The translations under genes and the position numbers were made by a program. Positions 13,823 through 23,272 of a DNA stretch of 64,000 nucleotides are shown here, piece by piece. Within the stretch, counting starts at the first letter, position 1; each line of letters starts with the position of its first letter. The notes under the pieces are model-generated. The model was given only the letters and a program-made list of their open reading frames with translations, was not told the DNA's origin and did no database searches. This DNA is from Rubrivirga sp046845755. Its GTDB lineage: Bacteria; Bacteroidota; Rhodothermia; Rhodothermales; Rubricoccaceae. The stretch spans positions 3,472,001-3,536,000 of the forward strand of contig NZ_CP177357.1 of assembly GCF_046845755.1 (NCBI RefSeq), read 5' to 3'.

Positions 13823-16800
13823 CTAGCCCTCGACCTCGGCGTAGACCGACGGCCGCGACCCGGTGTGGGCCAGGAAGGCGTCCGAAAAGTGGGCGACGCT
13901 CTTGAAGCCGACCCCGTAGGCCACCTCGCTGACAGTCCCGGCGCGGGCCGCCAGCAGCGTCGCCGCCCGGTCGAGGCGGGCCGTCCGAATGAGGTCGCTC
14001 GGCGGCGCGTCCATCAGCGCCGTCGTCCGCCGCAACAGGTGGCTCCGGCTCATCCCGACCGCCCCGGCGAGGGCCCCGACGGAGAACGTCTCGTCGCTGA
14101 GCCGCTCGTCGATGGCCGCGCGGACGGCCGCCACGAACGCGTCGTCGGCCGACACGGGAAGGCCGGGCGCCTCGGGCTCGGGCCCGGCCGCGCCGTCCCC
14201 GCCGAACCGGTCCCGGAGGCGGCGCCGGAGCGCGATGAGGTTGTCGACGCGGGCGACCAGTTCGCGGACGTCGAACGGCTTGGTGAGGTAGGCGTCGCAG
14301 GCCTCGGCGAGCCCGTCGAGGCGGTCCTCGGGGGCGGCCTTCGCCGTGAGCAGCAGGACGGGCACGAAGTCGGTCTCGGGGTCGGCGCGGAGCGCGCGGC
14401 ACAGGCCGAGCCCGTCGAGCCGCGGCATCATCACGTCCGACACGACCAAGTCCGGCAGCCGGCCGCGGACCTGGTCGAGCGCGTCCTGCCCGTCGGCTGC
14501 CTCCACCACCCGGTACCCGGCCCCCTCGAGGTGGCGCCGCACGTAGGCCCGGATGTCGGCCTGGTCGTCGGCGACCAGCACCGTCGTCACGTCGCCGTCG
14601 GGCGCGTCGGCCTCGGGCCCGTCGAGGGCCGGCTCGGCGGCGGGCTCATGGAGGGCCGGGGGCGCCTGGGGGGCGCCGGCCCAGGGCCGGTCGTCGATCT
14701 GGTCGGGCGCGAGGTGGGCGCGGCCCAGGGGCAGCGCGAGCGTGAACGCGCTCCCGGACGGGGCGCCGCCCGGCCCGCCGACCGAGCTCTCGGCCGTGAG
14801 CGCCCCGCCGTGGAGCACCGCCAGTTCGTGCGCCAGCGACAGCCCGATGCCCGACCCGAGCGGCTGCCCGGCCCCGCCCTCCGCCTGGTAGAAGCGGTCG
14901 AAGATGTGCGGGAGGTCCGCCGCGGCGATGCCGGGGCCCGTGTCGCGGACCGTCACGCGGGCGCGCCCCGCGTCGGCCTCGGTCGTCACGCGGACCGTCT
15001 CACCGGGGCGCGTGAACTTGAACGCATTCGAGAGCAGGTTGGCCAGGATCGTGCCCGCGTGCTCCGGGTCGGCCCAGACCTCGACGGGCGCGCCCGGGGC
15101 GGCCGCCTCGACCGAGATCTGGCGGCGCGCGGCGAGGGGGCGGAACGCCTCGACCTGCGCCTCGACGAAGGCCCCGAGGTCGAGACGCCGGGCGCGGAGC
15201 GGCGTGTGGCCGGCCTCCAGCCGCGACACGTCGAGGATCTGGTTGATGAGGTCGAGCACGCGCTCGGCCGAGCGCCGCGCCAGCCCGATCGGCGCCGCCG
15301 CCTCGTCGGGGACCGGCCCGTACTCGCCCGCGAGCACGTCGTCGAGCGGGCCGAGCGTGAGGGTGAGCGGCGTCCGGAACTCGTGGCTGACGTTCGCGAA
15401 GAACAGGCTCTTGGCGCGGTCGAGGTCGCGGAGCGCCGCGGACTCGGCGTGCTCCATCTCGAGGCGGTGCCAGAGCTGCACGCGGCGCCGGCGGTCCCGG
15501 TAGACGACCGTCGCCAGCGCCGCGGCGGCGAGCCCGTACAGCACGACCGCCCACCACGCCCGCCACCACGGCGGGGCGACGACGAGCCCCACCGACGCCC
15601 CCTCCTCGTTCCAGACGCCGTCGCTGTTGGCGGCCTTCACCCGGAAGGTGTACCGGCCCGGCGGCAGGTTCGTGAACGTGGCCGACGGCTGGGTCCCGGC
15701 CTCGATCCAGCGCTCGTCGAAGCCCTCCAGTCGATACGCGTAGCGGTTGGCGTCGGGCTCCTTGAAATGGAGCGCCGCGAACTCGAACGTCACGTGGTTC
15801 TGGTCGTGCGCCAGCCGGATCGTCTCGGTCTCCGCGAGCACCGGGCGCCGCGAGGGGCCCGCCCCGGCGACCGACTCGTTGAACAGCCGGAGCCCCGTCA
15901 AGGCCACCTGCGGCGGGATGCGGTTGATCTGGAGCCGCTCGGGGAGGAAGGACGTCACGCCCGCCCCGCTCCCGAAGTGGAGCACGCCGTCGGCCCCCGC
16001 AGCCGCCCCGTGGGTGTTGTACTCGAGCGCGATCAGGCCGTCGCCGAGCCCGTACGCGCGGAACGCCTCCGAGCCGGGGTCGAAGGTGGCGATCCCGTTG
16101 TCGGTGCTCATCCAGAGCGCGCCCCGCCCGTCCTGGAGCACGCCGTACACCACGTCGCTCGGGAGCCCGTCGTCGGTGGTGAAGTGCCGGGCCGTCCCAG
16201 TGCGGGTGTCGAAGCGGTTGAGCCCGCCGCCGCGCGTCGCCAGCCACAAGATGCCCGGCTCCTGGGCACGCTCGGCGATGTCGAGGAGGAGGTTGCTGCT
16301 GAGCGTCGTCGGGTCCGCCGGGTCGTAGGCCGAGGCGACCGTGGCCGCGCCCGACGGCGTCCGCCGCACCAGGCCGACGGCCGTCCCGGCCCACAACGTC
16401 CCGTCGGCGCCCTCGTGCAGGACCTCCACGCTGGGGTCGGCTTCCATCCCGTCGAGCCCCAGCGGGACGCGCGTGAACTGACCCGTGCGCGTGTCGAAGC
16501 GGTCCAGACCGCCCACCGACCCGACCCAGAGCACGTGCCGGTCCGACGCTGTGGGCAGCAGGGCGTAGACATCGTTGCGACGGCGGCCGTCCGGCGAGGT
16601 CTCCGGGTGGAGAAAGCGGGTCACGCGGCCGGTGGCGCGGTCGAGCCGGCTGAGCCCCCGCTCCTCCGCGACCCACAGGCCCCCGCTCGGGTCCTCGGCG
16701 AAGGAGCGGTTGACGCCCGGGTAGAGCGCCGTGGGGTCGGTCCCGTCGTGCCGGTAGCGCACGGCCCGGCCCGTCTGCGCGTCGACCCGCGTGAGGTAGA

Positions 16801-18118
16801 ACTCGAGGTCGCCGACGTCGGTGTTCACCCAGAGCGCGCCCTCGCGGTCCTCGTAGATCCCCCACACGATGCCGGGCGCCAGGCTCTGGGCGTCGCGGGG
16901 GGCGTGGCGGAGGTGGGCCAGGTGCGCGGCCTCCGTGTTGAACGCGCTGACGCCCTGGGTCGCGTAGCCCACCCACATCGTGCCCGAGCGGTCGGAGGCG
17001 ACGGTGAAGACGGAGTTCTCGGCCAGGCTGTACGGGTCCCCGGGGTCGTGGCGGTAGCGCGTGAACGTGGCCGTGCCCACGTCGAACCGGGCGATGCCGG
17101 TGCCCATCCCCGACACCCACAGCACGCCGGGCTCGCCGGGGTCCGGGACGACCGCGCGCAGGGTGTTGCGCGAGTTCGGCGCGCCCTCGGTGGGGACCAG
17201 CAGGAACCGCTCGGCGGCGCCGGTCTCGCTGTCGAGCCGGACCAACCCGTTGCCCGTCGCGAGCCAGACGGCCCCCGGATCGTCGGGCGGGTGGTAGTGG
17301 TCGAAGACGTACGACGGGGTCGCCAGCCCCCCCGCGCTCGCCGGGTCGAACAGGAACCGCGTCATCGTGCCCGTCGCCGGGTCGACGCGGACGACGCCGT
17401 TGGCGGTGCCCACCCAGAGCCGGCCGTCGGGGGCCTCCGTCATCCGGTACAGCTCGTCGGACGGGAGGCTCTGCGGGTCGTCGGGGTCGTGGCGGTAGCG
17501 GGTGAACCGGCCGTCGTCGCCCGCCCGCATCCGGTTGAGGCCGCCGTCGAGCGTGGTCACCCAGAGGTCGCCCTGGCGGTCCTCGATCACGTCGCTGGTC
17601 TTGTCGCTCGACAGGCTGGAGGGGTCGCCGGGGCGGTGGCGGTAGTGGCGGAAGGTGCCCGCCGCCCGGTCCATCCGGTTAAGGCCGCCGCGCTGGGTCG
17701 TGACCCAGAGGTCGCCGTCGGCCGCCTCCAGGGTGGCGTTGACCCAGCTGTCCGAGAGCGAGGTCGTGTCGAACGGGGTGGTCTTGTACACGACGACGGC
17801 GTGGCCGTCGTAGCGGTGGAGCCCGCCCTGCGTCGAGAGCCAGAGGAAGCCCTCTCGGTCCTGCATCACCCGGCGCACGGTCCCCTGGGCCAGCCCCTCG
17901 TCGATGGTGAGGTGGCGGAACCGGACGGAGGGCGCGGCGCGCCCGGCGTCCGGGCGTGCGTCGTCGGCCGGACCGGGCACCCCGCCCCCGGCCACCGCCG
18001 CCGCTCCAGACGGCGACGCGGACCCGTCCGCGCCAGACGGCGCGCAGCCGGCGGCGAGCGCGACCATCAGGGCGAGGGCCGTCCCGCGGAGCGGGACGTG
18101 AGTAGTGCGTGGGGCCAA
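13823..18118 (-). CDS. Hybrid two-component system protein: propeller sensor, kinase, receiver, AraC output
   Basis: The protein has 1431 residues from a TTG start at 18118, which gives a lipoprotein signal (LMVALAAGC, Cys25). Residues about 60-700 hold many Reg_prop repeats (such as DREGFLWLSTQGGLHRYDG) forming a two-part beta-propeller sensor. A Y_Y_Y domain follows (YRLEGFDERW ... LPPGRYTFRVKAAN), then a membrane helix. The HisKA phospho-acceptor is His912 in HEFRTPLT, and the HATPase motifs are NLLSNAFKF and DTGPGI. A receiver has Asp1228 in VVSDVMMPR, and an AraC-type HTH ends the protein. This is the hybrid architecture of polysaccharide-sensing systems in Bacteroidota. The adjacent GH13 gene is a natural target. 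Kinase and DNA-binding roles are clear; the ligand is not. Confidence 0.95.
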   Translation of the reverse strand: MAPRTTHVPLRGTALALMVALAAGCAPSGADGSASPSGAAAVAGGGVPGPADDARPDAGRAAPSVRFRHLTIDEGLAQGTVRRVMQDREGFLWLSTQGGLHRYDGHAVVVYKTTPFDTTSLSDSWVNATLEAADGDLWVTTQRGGLNRMDRAAGTFRHYRHRPGDPSSLSSDKTSDVIEDRQGDLWVTTLDGGLNRMRAGDDGRFTRYRHDPDDPQSLPSDELYRMTEAPDGRLWVGTANGVVRVDPATGTMTRFLFDPASAGGLATPSYVFDHYHPPDDPGAVWLATGNGLVRLDSETGAAERFLLVPTEGAPNSRNTLRAVVPDPGEPGVLWVSGMGTGIARFDVGTATFTRYRHDPGDPYSLAENSVFTVASDRSGTMWVGYATQGVSAFNTEAAHLAHLRHAPRDAQSLAPGIVWGIYEDREGALWVNTDVGDLEFYLTRVDAQTGRAVRYRHDGTDPTALYPGVNRSFAEDPSGGLWVAEERGLSRLDRATGRVTRFLHPETSPDGRRRNDVYALLPTASDRHVLWVGSVGGLDRFDTRTGQFTRVPLGLDGMEADPSVEVLHEGADGTLWAGTAVGLVRRTPSGAATVASAYDPADPTTLSSNLLLDIAERAQEPGILWLATRGGGLNRFDTRTGTARHFTTDDGLPSDVVYGVLQDGRGALWMSTDNGIATFDPGSEAFRAYGLGDGLIALEYNTHGAAAGADGVLHFGSGAGVTSFLPERLQINRIPPQVALTGLRLFNESVAGAGPSRRPVLAETETIRLAHDQNHVTFEFAALHFKEPDANRYAYRLEGFDERWIEAGTQPSATFTNLPPGRYTFRVKAANSDGVWNEEGASVGLVVAPPWWRAWWAVVLYGLAAAALATVVYRDRRRRVQLWHRLEMEHAESAALRDLDRAKSLFFANVSHEFRTPLTLTLGPLDDVLAGEYGPVPDEAAAPIGLARRSAERVLDLINQILDVSRLEAGHTPLRARRLDLGAFVEAQVEAFRPLAARRQISVEAAAPGAPVEVWADPEHAGTILANLLSNAFKFTRPGETVRVTTEADAGRARVTVRDTGPGIAAADLPHIFDRFYQAEGGAGQPLGSGIGLSLAHELAVLHGGALTAESSVGGPGGAPSGSAFTLALPLGRAHLAPDQIDDRPWAGAPQAPPALHEPAAEPALDGPEADAPDGDVTTVLVADDQADIRAYVRRHLEGAGYRVVEAADGQDALDQVRGRLPDLVVSDVMMPRLDGLGLCRALRADPETDFVPVLLLTAKAAPEDRLDGLAEACDAYLTKPFDVRELVARVDNLIALRRRLRDRFGGDGAAGPEPEAPGLPVSADDAFVAAVRAAIDERLSDETFSVGALAGAVGMSRSHLLRRTTALMDAPPSDLIRTARLDRAATLLAARAGTVSEVAYGVGFKSVAHFSDAFLAHTGSRPSVYAEVEG

Positions 18119-18141
18119 GGACGATTAGTGCGCGAGTCCCC

Positions 18142-18149
18142 CGAACGTA
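18142..18149 (-). promoter_or_regulatory. Likely -7 promoter box TACGTTCG for the hybrid kinase gene
   Basis: The box fits the Bacteroidota consensus TAnnTTTG at seven of eight positions. It lies 23 nt upstream of the TTG start at 18118, so the leader would be short. It also supports that start. No clear -33 TTG element was seen at the usual spacing. Confidence 0.45.
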
Positions 18150-18181
18150 CACTGGGCCCCTCCCCCTCGCCCCTCCCGTAC

Positions 18182-20026
18182 CTACTCTATTTCCAGGACC
18201 CTCGCCGTGCGGGCCGGGAGCGTCAGCGTGTCCCCGAGGCGGACCGTCGCGCCCGTCAGCACGTCGCGGGCACGGGTGTGGCCCAGGATCCGCTCGGCGA
18301 ACCGGTCGAGCGCCAGCGTGCGCGGCTCGGCCGCCGTGTTGAGGGCCACCATGACGCTGTCCTCCTCATCCCACCGGAAGTAGACGTAGACGTCGTCGCG
18401 GGGGATGAACTGCGTGAGCCGCCCGTGATGGACGACGTCGGCCGTCTGGCGCCACGTCGCGAGCGTGCGGACCGCGTCGAAGGCGGCCTGCTCGATCGCC
18501 GTACGGCCCGACTCGGTGAACGCGTCGCGGGGGTCGCCGGGCCAGCCGCCGGGCATGTCGAGCCGCTTGTAGCCGTCGCCGCCGGTCCGCGCGCCGTTGG
18601 GCATCCCGATCTCGGTCCCGTAGTAGATCTGCGGGATCCCGCGCGTGGTGAGCTGGAGCGCCAGCCCGAGCCGGAGCGCGTCGACATCCTGTCCGTAGGC
18701 GCGGTCGAGGTCGTGGTTGTCGAAGAACGTCACCAGCGCGTTCGGGTCCGGGTAAACGTGGTCCTGCGCGAGCGTCTCGTAGACCTTGAAGAGGTCGCCG
18801 CCGGGCGCGTCGCGCATCGCGAACGCGAGCGGGAAGTCGGTGACGGAGGGGAGGTCCGAGTCGTAGCCGTCGCCGGGCGCCGCGAACCCGTCCTGCCAGT
18901 AGGCCTCGTGGGGGACGTTGCCCACCCAGCTCTCGCCGACGATGTTGAACGTCGGGTACTCGGCCATCACGTGCGCCGCCCAGCGCGCCATGTAGCCCTT
19001 GTCCGGGTAGAGGTAGGTGTCCATCCGGATCCCGTCGACGCCGGTGTGCTCGATCCACCAGACGGTGTTCTGGACGAGGTACTGCGCGAGCAGCGGGTTC
19101 TGTTGGTTGAGGTCCGGCATCTCGGCCACGAACCAGCCGTCGACGAGCTGGCGGCGGTCGGCGTCGGAGGCGTAGGGGTCGATGGCGGCGGCGCCCGTGT
19201 AGTTGGTCTGCCCGACGGCCTCCCAGTCGTGGACCCAGTCGGGCGTCGGGAGGTCGGCCATCCACCAGTGGCGGTCGCCGATGTGGTTGTGGATCATGTC
19301 CATGATGACCTTGAGGCCGCGCCCGTGGACGGCGTCGACGAGCGCCACGAACTCGTCGACGGTCCCGAAGCGCGGGTCGGTCGCGTACATGTCGGTCGCC
19401 GCGTAGCCGTGGTAGGCGCCGTACGCGGGCGTCATGTCGTTCTCGAAGATGGGCGTGAACCAGATCGCCGTCATTCCCAAGTCGTCGAGGTAGCCGAGCC
19501 GTTGGGCCACGCCGGCGAAGTCGCCGCCGTGGCGGGCGTTCGGGTCCGAACGGTCGGCGCCTTCGAGCAGACCGGGGAGCGTGTCGTTCGTCACGTCGCC
19601 GTTCGCGAACCGGTCGGGCATCATCAGGTAGATGACATCCTCGCTCGAAAAGCCCTGGGCGTACGTGCCCGGCTCGCGTGTCCGTGCCTTCAGTTCGTAG
19701 TCGAGCGTTGTCGTCCCATCGGGGCCGGTGAGCGTGAACGCCAGCGTCCCCGGCTGCGCCGCCTCGGTGATCGTCAGGTCCAGGAACAGGTAGTTCGGCG
19801 AGTCGACGGCGACCACGCGGTCGAGCGTGACGCCGGGCGTCGGCGCGAGCGTCGCGCGGGCGGCGCCGATGCCGTCGCCGTGGAGCAGGATCTGGAGCTC
19901 GGGGTGGTGCATCCCGGCCCACCAGAACGCGGGCTCGGCGCGGTCGATGGTCTGGGCGAGCGCCGCGAGGGGGGACAGCAGGACGAGGAGGGCGAGGCAG
20001 CGCCGCGCGAGCAGGGTCGGAACCAT
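18182..20026 (-). CDS. Secreted GH13 alpha-amylase family enzyme (neopullulanase/cyclomaltodextrinase type)
   Basis: The protein has 614 residues from the ATG at 20026; a TTG start 27 nt upstream is possible. A signal peptide (LLVLLSPLAALAQ) precedes an N-terminal beta-sandwich of the cyclomaltodextrinase type (AFWWAGMHHPELQILLHG). The barrel has all GH13 regions: DMIHNH, GIRMDTYLY with nucleophile Asp336, IVGESW with acid/base Glu365, and FFDNHD with Asp439. A short C-terminal beta domain ends the protein. It should act in the periplasm or outside on alpha-glucans, cyclodextrins or pullulan, comparable to SusA-type enzymes. The hybrid sensor gene lies immediately downstream on the same strand, after 63 nt containing that gene's own promoter box. 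Confidence 0.92.
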   Translation of the reverse strand: MVPTLLARRCLALLVLLSPLAALAQTIDRAEPAFWWAGMHHPELQILLHGDGIGAARATLAPTPGVTLDRVVAVDSPNYLFLDLTITEAAQPGTLAFTLTGPDGTTTLDYELKARTREPGTYAQGFSSEDVIYLMMPDRFANGDVTNDTLPGLLEGADRSDPNARHGGDFAGVAQRLGYLDDLGMTAIWFTPIFENDMTPAYGAYHGYAATDMYATDPRFGTVDEFVALVDAVHGRGLKVIMDMIHNHIGDRHWWMADLPTPDWVHDWEAVGQTNYTGAAAIDPYASDADRRQLVDGWFVAEMPDLNQQNPLLAQYLVQNTVWWIEHTGVDGIRMDTYLYPDKGYMARWAAHVMAEYPTFNIVGESWVGNVPHEAYWQDGFAAPGDGYDSDLPSVTDFPLAFAMRDAPGGDLFKVYETLAQDHVYPDPNALVTFFDNHDLDRAYGQDVDALRLGLALQLTTRGIPQIYYGTEIGMPNGARTGGDGYKRLDMPGGWPGDPRDAFTESGRTAIEQAAFDAVRTLATWRQTADVVHHGRLTQFIPRDDVYVYFRWDEEDSVMVALNTAAEPRTLALDRFAERILGHTRARDVLTGATVRLGDTLTLPARTARVLEIE

Positions 20027-20081
20027 CGGCGGGAGAGAGGTCGCGAGCGCCAAGAAACGACGGCCGGGCCGCGAGCACCGC

Positions 20082-20089
20082 TAGGTTCG
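20082..20089 (+). promoter_or_regulatory. Likely -7 promoter box TAGGTTCG for the FKBP lipoprotein gene
   Basis: The box lies 21 nt before the ATG at 20111 and matches TAnnTTTG at seven of eight positions. It sits in the 84-nt divergent gap between the amylase gene and this gene. The same box recurs before several other genes in the window. Confidence 0.5.
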
Positions 20090-20110
20090 ACGCGCACCGC
20101 CCTCTGATCC

Positions 20111-20491
20111 ATGCCCTCCCTCCCGTTCCCAGGCCGCACCGGTCTGCTTCTGCTCGCGCTCGCCGCGTGTGCGCCCGCCGACGCGCCCGAGGCCGACGAC
20201 GCCCCGACGCTCGCGGTCGACACGACGCGCGTCGCCGGGCCGACCAGCACCGTCGTCGTGGCCTACAAGGGGCGGCTGGAGGACGGGTCGGTGTTCGACG
20301 AGAGCGAGCGGTCCACGTTCAATCTCCAGCGCGTGGTCCCCGGCTTCCGGGCCGGCATCACGGGGATGCACGTCGGCCAGACGAAGGCGGTGTTCGTGCC
20401 CCCGGAGGCGGGCTACGGCGCCGACCCGCCGCCCGGCATCCCGCCGAACGCGGCGCTGAGCTTCGAGGTCACGCTGCTCGACATCCGCTGA
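20111..20491 (+). CDS. FKBP-type peptidyl-prolyl isomerase lipoprotein (first of three)
   Basis: The protein has 126 residues. The signal ends in a lipobox (LLALAAC), and a 25-residue acidic linker follows. The FKBP domain starts at about 43, with VVVAYKGRLEDGSVFDES, VVPGFRAGITGMHVGQ, VFVPPEAGYG and IPPNAALSFEVTLLDIR. All the usual pocket residues (Tyr, Phe-Asp, Phe in PGF, Ile-Pro-Pro) are kept, so isomerase activity is expected in the cell envelope. It ends 2 nt from the stop of the convergent symporter gene. Two paralogs lie at 37.9 and 46.8 kb. Confidence 0.92.
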   Translation: MPSLPFPGRTGLLLLALAACAPADAPEADDAPTLAVDTTRVAGPTSTVVVAYKGRLEDGSVFDESERSTFNLQRVVPGFRAGITGMHVGQTKAVFVPPEAGYGADPPPGIPPNAALSFEVTLLDIR

Positions 20492-20493
20492 GG

Positions 20494-22455
20494 TCAGGCG
20501 CCGTGCGTCGCGGCCTCATGCTGGGCCGAGACCTCGACGATCTCGACAAAGTCCGGCGCGTCCTCCGCGAGCGCGTTCGGCCCGAAGCCCCACCGCACCC
20601 AGACGGGAATAAGCGCCAGCCCGGCGCCGAGGTAGACGAGCGACATCAGCGTCGAGGCGTCGGGCGCGGGGATCAACAGGCGGCCGGCGCCGACGAGCAC
20701 CAGGAACAGCGACGCCGCCGTCGTGGCCGTCAGCGCGAGCCGGTTGCCGAGCTGGCGCGGGCCCCGATTCGGGTCGTCGCCGGCCGCGAGCGCCGTCTGC
20801 GTCCAGAAGCCGAAGGGGCGGACGCGGGTGTAAAAGGCCACGCGCGTGGTCTCGTCGGTCTTGGGCGTGACGAACGTGACGCCGACGGCCGCGACGGTCG
20901 ACGCGAGCGCCATCAGCGCCAGCCGGAGCGCGTCCTCGTCGGGGGCGTCCGAGAGGTCGAGGCCGAACAGGAGGATCGGGGCGACGACCAGGCTCGTGGC
21001 GATCGCCGCGAGTTCGCTCCACAGGTTGATCCGTTCCCACAGCCAGCGAAGGACGAGGACCGAGCCCATCCCAGCGCCGAGCAGCAGCGAGGTCGTCCAC
21101 CCCTGCTGGATCGAGTTCAGCTGGGTCATCACGCCGAGCGCCAGCACCAGCAGGACCACGTTCGAGATGCGGGCGACGGTCACCAGCTCCCGGCTCGTGG
21201 CCTCACGCTTCTGGACGTGCTCGGCCCAGAAGCGGCCGTACAGGTCGTTGCTCCAGTAGCTCGCGCCCCAGTTGAGGTGCGTGTCGATGGTGCTCGCGAG
21301 CGCCGCGAGCAGCCCGACCAGCATCAGCCCGCGCGCCCCAGCCGGGAGTGTGTCGGCGATGCCCGTCACGAACAGGATCTCGCGCCCGGCGACGAAGCCC
21401 TCAGCCGAGGCGTCGCCCGCCGCGAACGGGTAGACGACGAGGAGGGCCACGGCGATGACGAGCCAGATGAGCGACCGCGCGACGATCTGGGCCCACGCGA
21501 ACACGACACCCGCGAGGCGCGCGTCGCGGTCCGACTTGCAGGCCATCGAGCGCTGGGCGAGGTAGCCCGTCCCGTCGGAGTTCATTTGGAAAAACCACTG
21601 CAACCCGACGATGGTCAAGAACGGACCCAAGATGGCCCACCCGGTGTCGGGCGCCGAGAAGCTCAGGAGCTGGCTCGCGCGCAGGTCGCCGTAGATGTCG
21701 ACCACGCGGTCGGTCAGCCCGCCCAGCCCGCCGGCCGTGTCGACGATCACCCAGGCATAGATCAGCGTCCCGACCATCGCGAGCGCGAACTGGACCACGT
21801 CGGTGGCGACGACGGCGCGCAGGCCGCCGGTCGTGGAGTACAGCGCCGTGAACCCGACGATGAGCAGGATCGAGAGCAGGTTGTTGGCCGCCGCGACGGC
21901 GGGCGCCAGCCCCGTCGCCGTGGTGCCGAGCACGGACGCGAGCCCGGTCGCCTCGACGAGCCCCACGAATAGGCCGTGGAGCGCGGGCGCCCACAGGTGC
22001 CACGGCAAAAAGACCTCGGCGATCCGCATCGCGGCGACCAGCACGAAGGCCATTACCACGCAGTTGATGAGCGTCCCGTAGTACAACGACTTCAGCACGC
22101 GGAGCGCGAGCACGCCCCGCCCCGAGTAGCGGACCTCGGTGAGCTGGGCGTCGGTCAGCACGCCGCTCCGCCGCCAGCCGACGGCGAACACGAACGCCAT
22201 CAGCAGGAACGCGATGCCGTAGATCCACAGGCGCCACAACAAGAAGACGCCGCCCGTCGCGACGAGCCCCATCACCAGCAGCGGGGTGTCGGCGGCGAAC
22301 TGGGTCGCGGCCATCGAGAAGCCGGCGCGCCAGCCGCCCAGCGTCTTGCCCGCGAGGAAGTACTCGCCCAGGCCCTTGGAGGCCTTTTTGCGGGCGCTCA
22401 GGCCGGACCACAGGGCGTAGCCGACGAAGCCGAGGACGATCGCGAGGTCGAGCAT
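20494..22455 (-). CDS. Sodium:solute symporter family transporter
   Basis: The protein has 653 residues with about 14-15 hydrophobic helices, longer than the usual 500-550 of the SSS/SGLT family because of extra C-terminal helices and loops. Family marks are the N-terminal LDLAIVLGFVGYALWSG, the region ASKGLGEYFLAGKTLGGW, and the helix motif ALASTIDTHLNWGASYWSND found in the sodium-site region of bacterial members. The substrate cannot be read from sequence; relatives carry sugars, amino acids, vitamins or carboxylates. The nearby secreted amylase makes a sugar plausible but unproved. A TAGGTTCG box precedes the gene. Confidence 0.88.
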   Translation of the reverse strand: MLDLAIVLGFVGYALWSGLSARKKASKGLGEYFLAGKTLGGWRAGFSMAATQFAADTPLLVMGLVATGGVFLLWRLWIYGIAFLLMAFVFAVGWRRSGVLTDAQLTEVRYSGRGVLALRVLKSLYYGTLINCVVMAFVLVAAMRIAEVFLPWHLWAPALHGLFVGLVEATGLASVLGTTATGLAPAVAAANNLLSILLIVGFTALYSTTGGLRAVVATDVVQFALAMVGTLIYAWVIVDTAGGLGGLTDRVVDIYGDLRASQLLSFSAPDTGWAILGPFLTIVGLQWFFQMNSDGTGYLAQRSMACKSDRDARLAGVVFAWAQIVARSLIWLVIAVALLVVYPFAAGDASAEGFVAGREILFVTGIADTLPAGARGLMLVGLLAALASTIDTHLNWGASYWSNDLYGRFWAEHVQKREATSRELVTVARISNVVLLVLALGVMTQLNSIQQGWTTSLLLGAGMGSVLVLRWLWERINLWSELAAIATSLVVAPILLFGLDLSDAPDEDALRLALMALASTVAAVGVTFVTPKTDETTRVAFYTRVRPFGFWTQTALAAGDDPNRGPRQLGNRLALTATTAASLFLVLVGAGRLLIPAPDASTLMSLVYLGAGLALIPVWVRWGFGPNALAEDAPDFVEIVEVSAQHEAATHGA

Positions 22456-22474
22456 GGGGCGCGGGGTGGGTGCC

Positions 22475-22482
22475 CGAACCTA
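22475..22482 (-). promoter_or_regulatory. Likely -7 promoter box TAGGTTCG for the symporter gene
   Basis: On the minus strand the box ends 19 nt before the ATG at 22455. It is identical to the boxes before the first FKBP gene and the ABC transporter gene. Confidence 0.5.
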
Positions 22483-22552
22483 GCGCGGGCGGGAGCGGAC
22501 GGCCACGCGCGCCTGCGTGGCGGCGCCCGGCCACACCGCGAGGCGCCCGGCC

Positions 22553-23272
22553 TCAGTCGGCCTGGCCGATGAACTCGGCCCAGGGGTCGCGGTCGAGCAC
22601 CCAGACGTAGAACAGCGTCCCGAGCGCGCCGTGGGCGACGCCGAGCGGCCACACATTCTGGTCGCGGAGGTAGAGCCCGGCAAAGGCGCCGCCCATCACG
22701 GTCGTGGCGGCCGTCAGCGGCCAGTTGGGGGCGTGGACCGAGCCGAACGTCGCCGCCGACAGCGGCACGACGGCGACGGCGGGGAGCCCGGCGGCGTCGA
22801 GGTGGCGGGTCACGAAGCCCTGCACCAAGAGCTGCTGGGTCAAGCCCCACGCGGGGTAGAGGACGAGGAGGGGCACGAGCGAGGGCTCGACGCGGAGCGA
22901 GCCGTTCGCCGCGCCGTAGGCGCCCATCGCCAGCACCGTCCCGGCGGAGACCAGGGCCACGTCGCGCGTGGCGCGGCCGAGGTTCGTGCCGGTCAGCCCC
23001 AGCTCGGACAGGACGCCGGGCTCGCGAAGCGCGCGGGCGCCGAGGTAGCCGCCCCACCCCACGACCACGACGGGCACGTACAGATTCGAGACGCCCGCCT
23101 GGCTGGCGGCGAGGTGGCCGACGCCGGTGAGCGCGACGGCGCCCATCTCGGCGATCGCGCGCGGACCCAGGGCGGCGCGCGCCGGGCGGTCGGCGTCAAG
23201 CGGGATCGTCAGGCGGACGGTCTGGGCAGAGGCTGCGGGGACGAGGAACAGAAGAGCCAACAGCACGCGCAT
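22553..23272 (-). CDS. CPBP-type intramembrane protease-like protein with altered active site
   Basis: The protein has 239 residues. A signal-like first helix (LLALLFLVPAASAQ) is followed by six or so membrane helices. The order of motifs matches CPBP (Abi, Rce1-like) proteases: motif 2 as FGSVHAPNW and motif 3 as VAHGALGTLFY. In motif 1, usually EExxxR, the glutamates are replaced by glutamines and the arginine is missing (LTQQLLVQGFV). Since the two glutamates are catalytic in characterised Rce1-type enzymes, this protein may be inactive as a protease or use a variant mechanism. It lies 97 nt upstream of the symporter gene on the same strand and may share its transcript. Confidence 0.65.
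   Translation of the reverse strand: MRVLLALLFLVPAASAQTVRLTIPLDADRPARAALGPRAIAEMGAVALTGVGHLAASQAGVSNLYVPVVVVGWGGYLGARALREPGVLSELGLTGTNLGRATRDVALVSAGTVLAMGAYGAANGSLRVEPSLVPLLVLYPAWGLTQQLLVQGFVTRHLDAAGLPAVAVVPLSAATFGSVHAPNWPLTAATTVMGGAFAGLYLRDQNVWPLGVAHGALGTLFYVWVLDRDPWAEFIGQAD

Noticed and set aside
13571..20107. A 2178-codon open frame on the plus strand across the hybrid kinase and amylase genes
   Set aside because: It is the antisense shadow of GC-rich genes. Its translation is Arg/Ala/Pro-rich without any domain, while the minus strand encodes complete, motif-bearing proteins.
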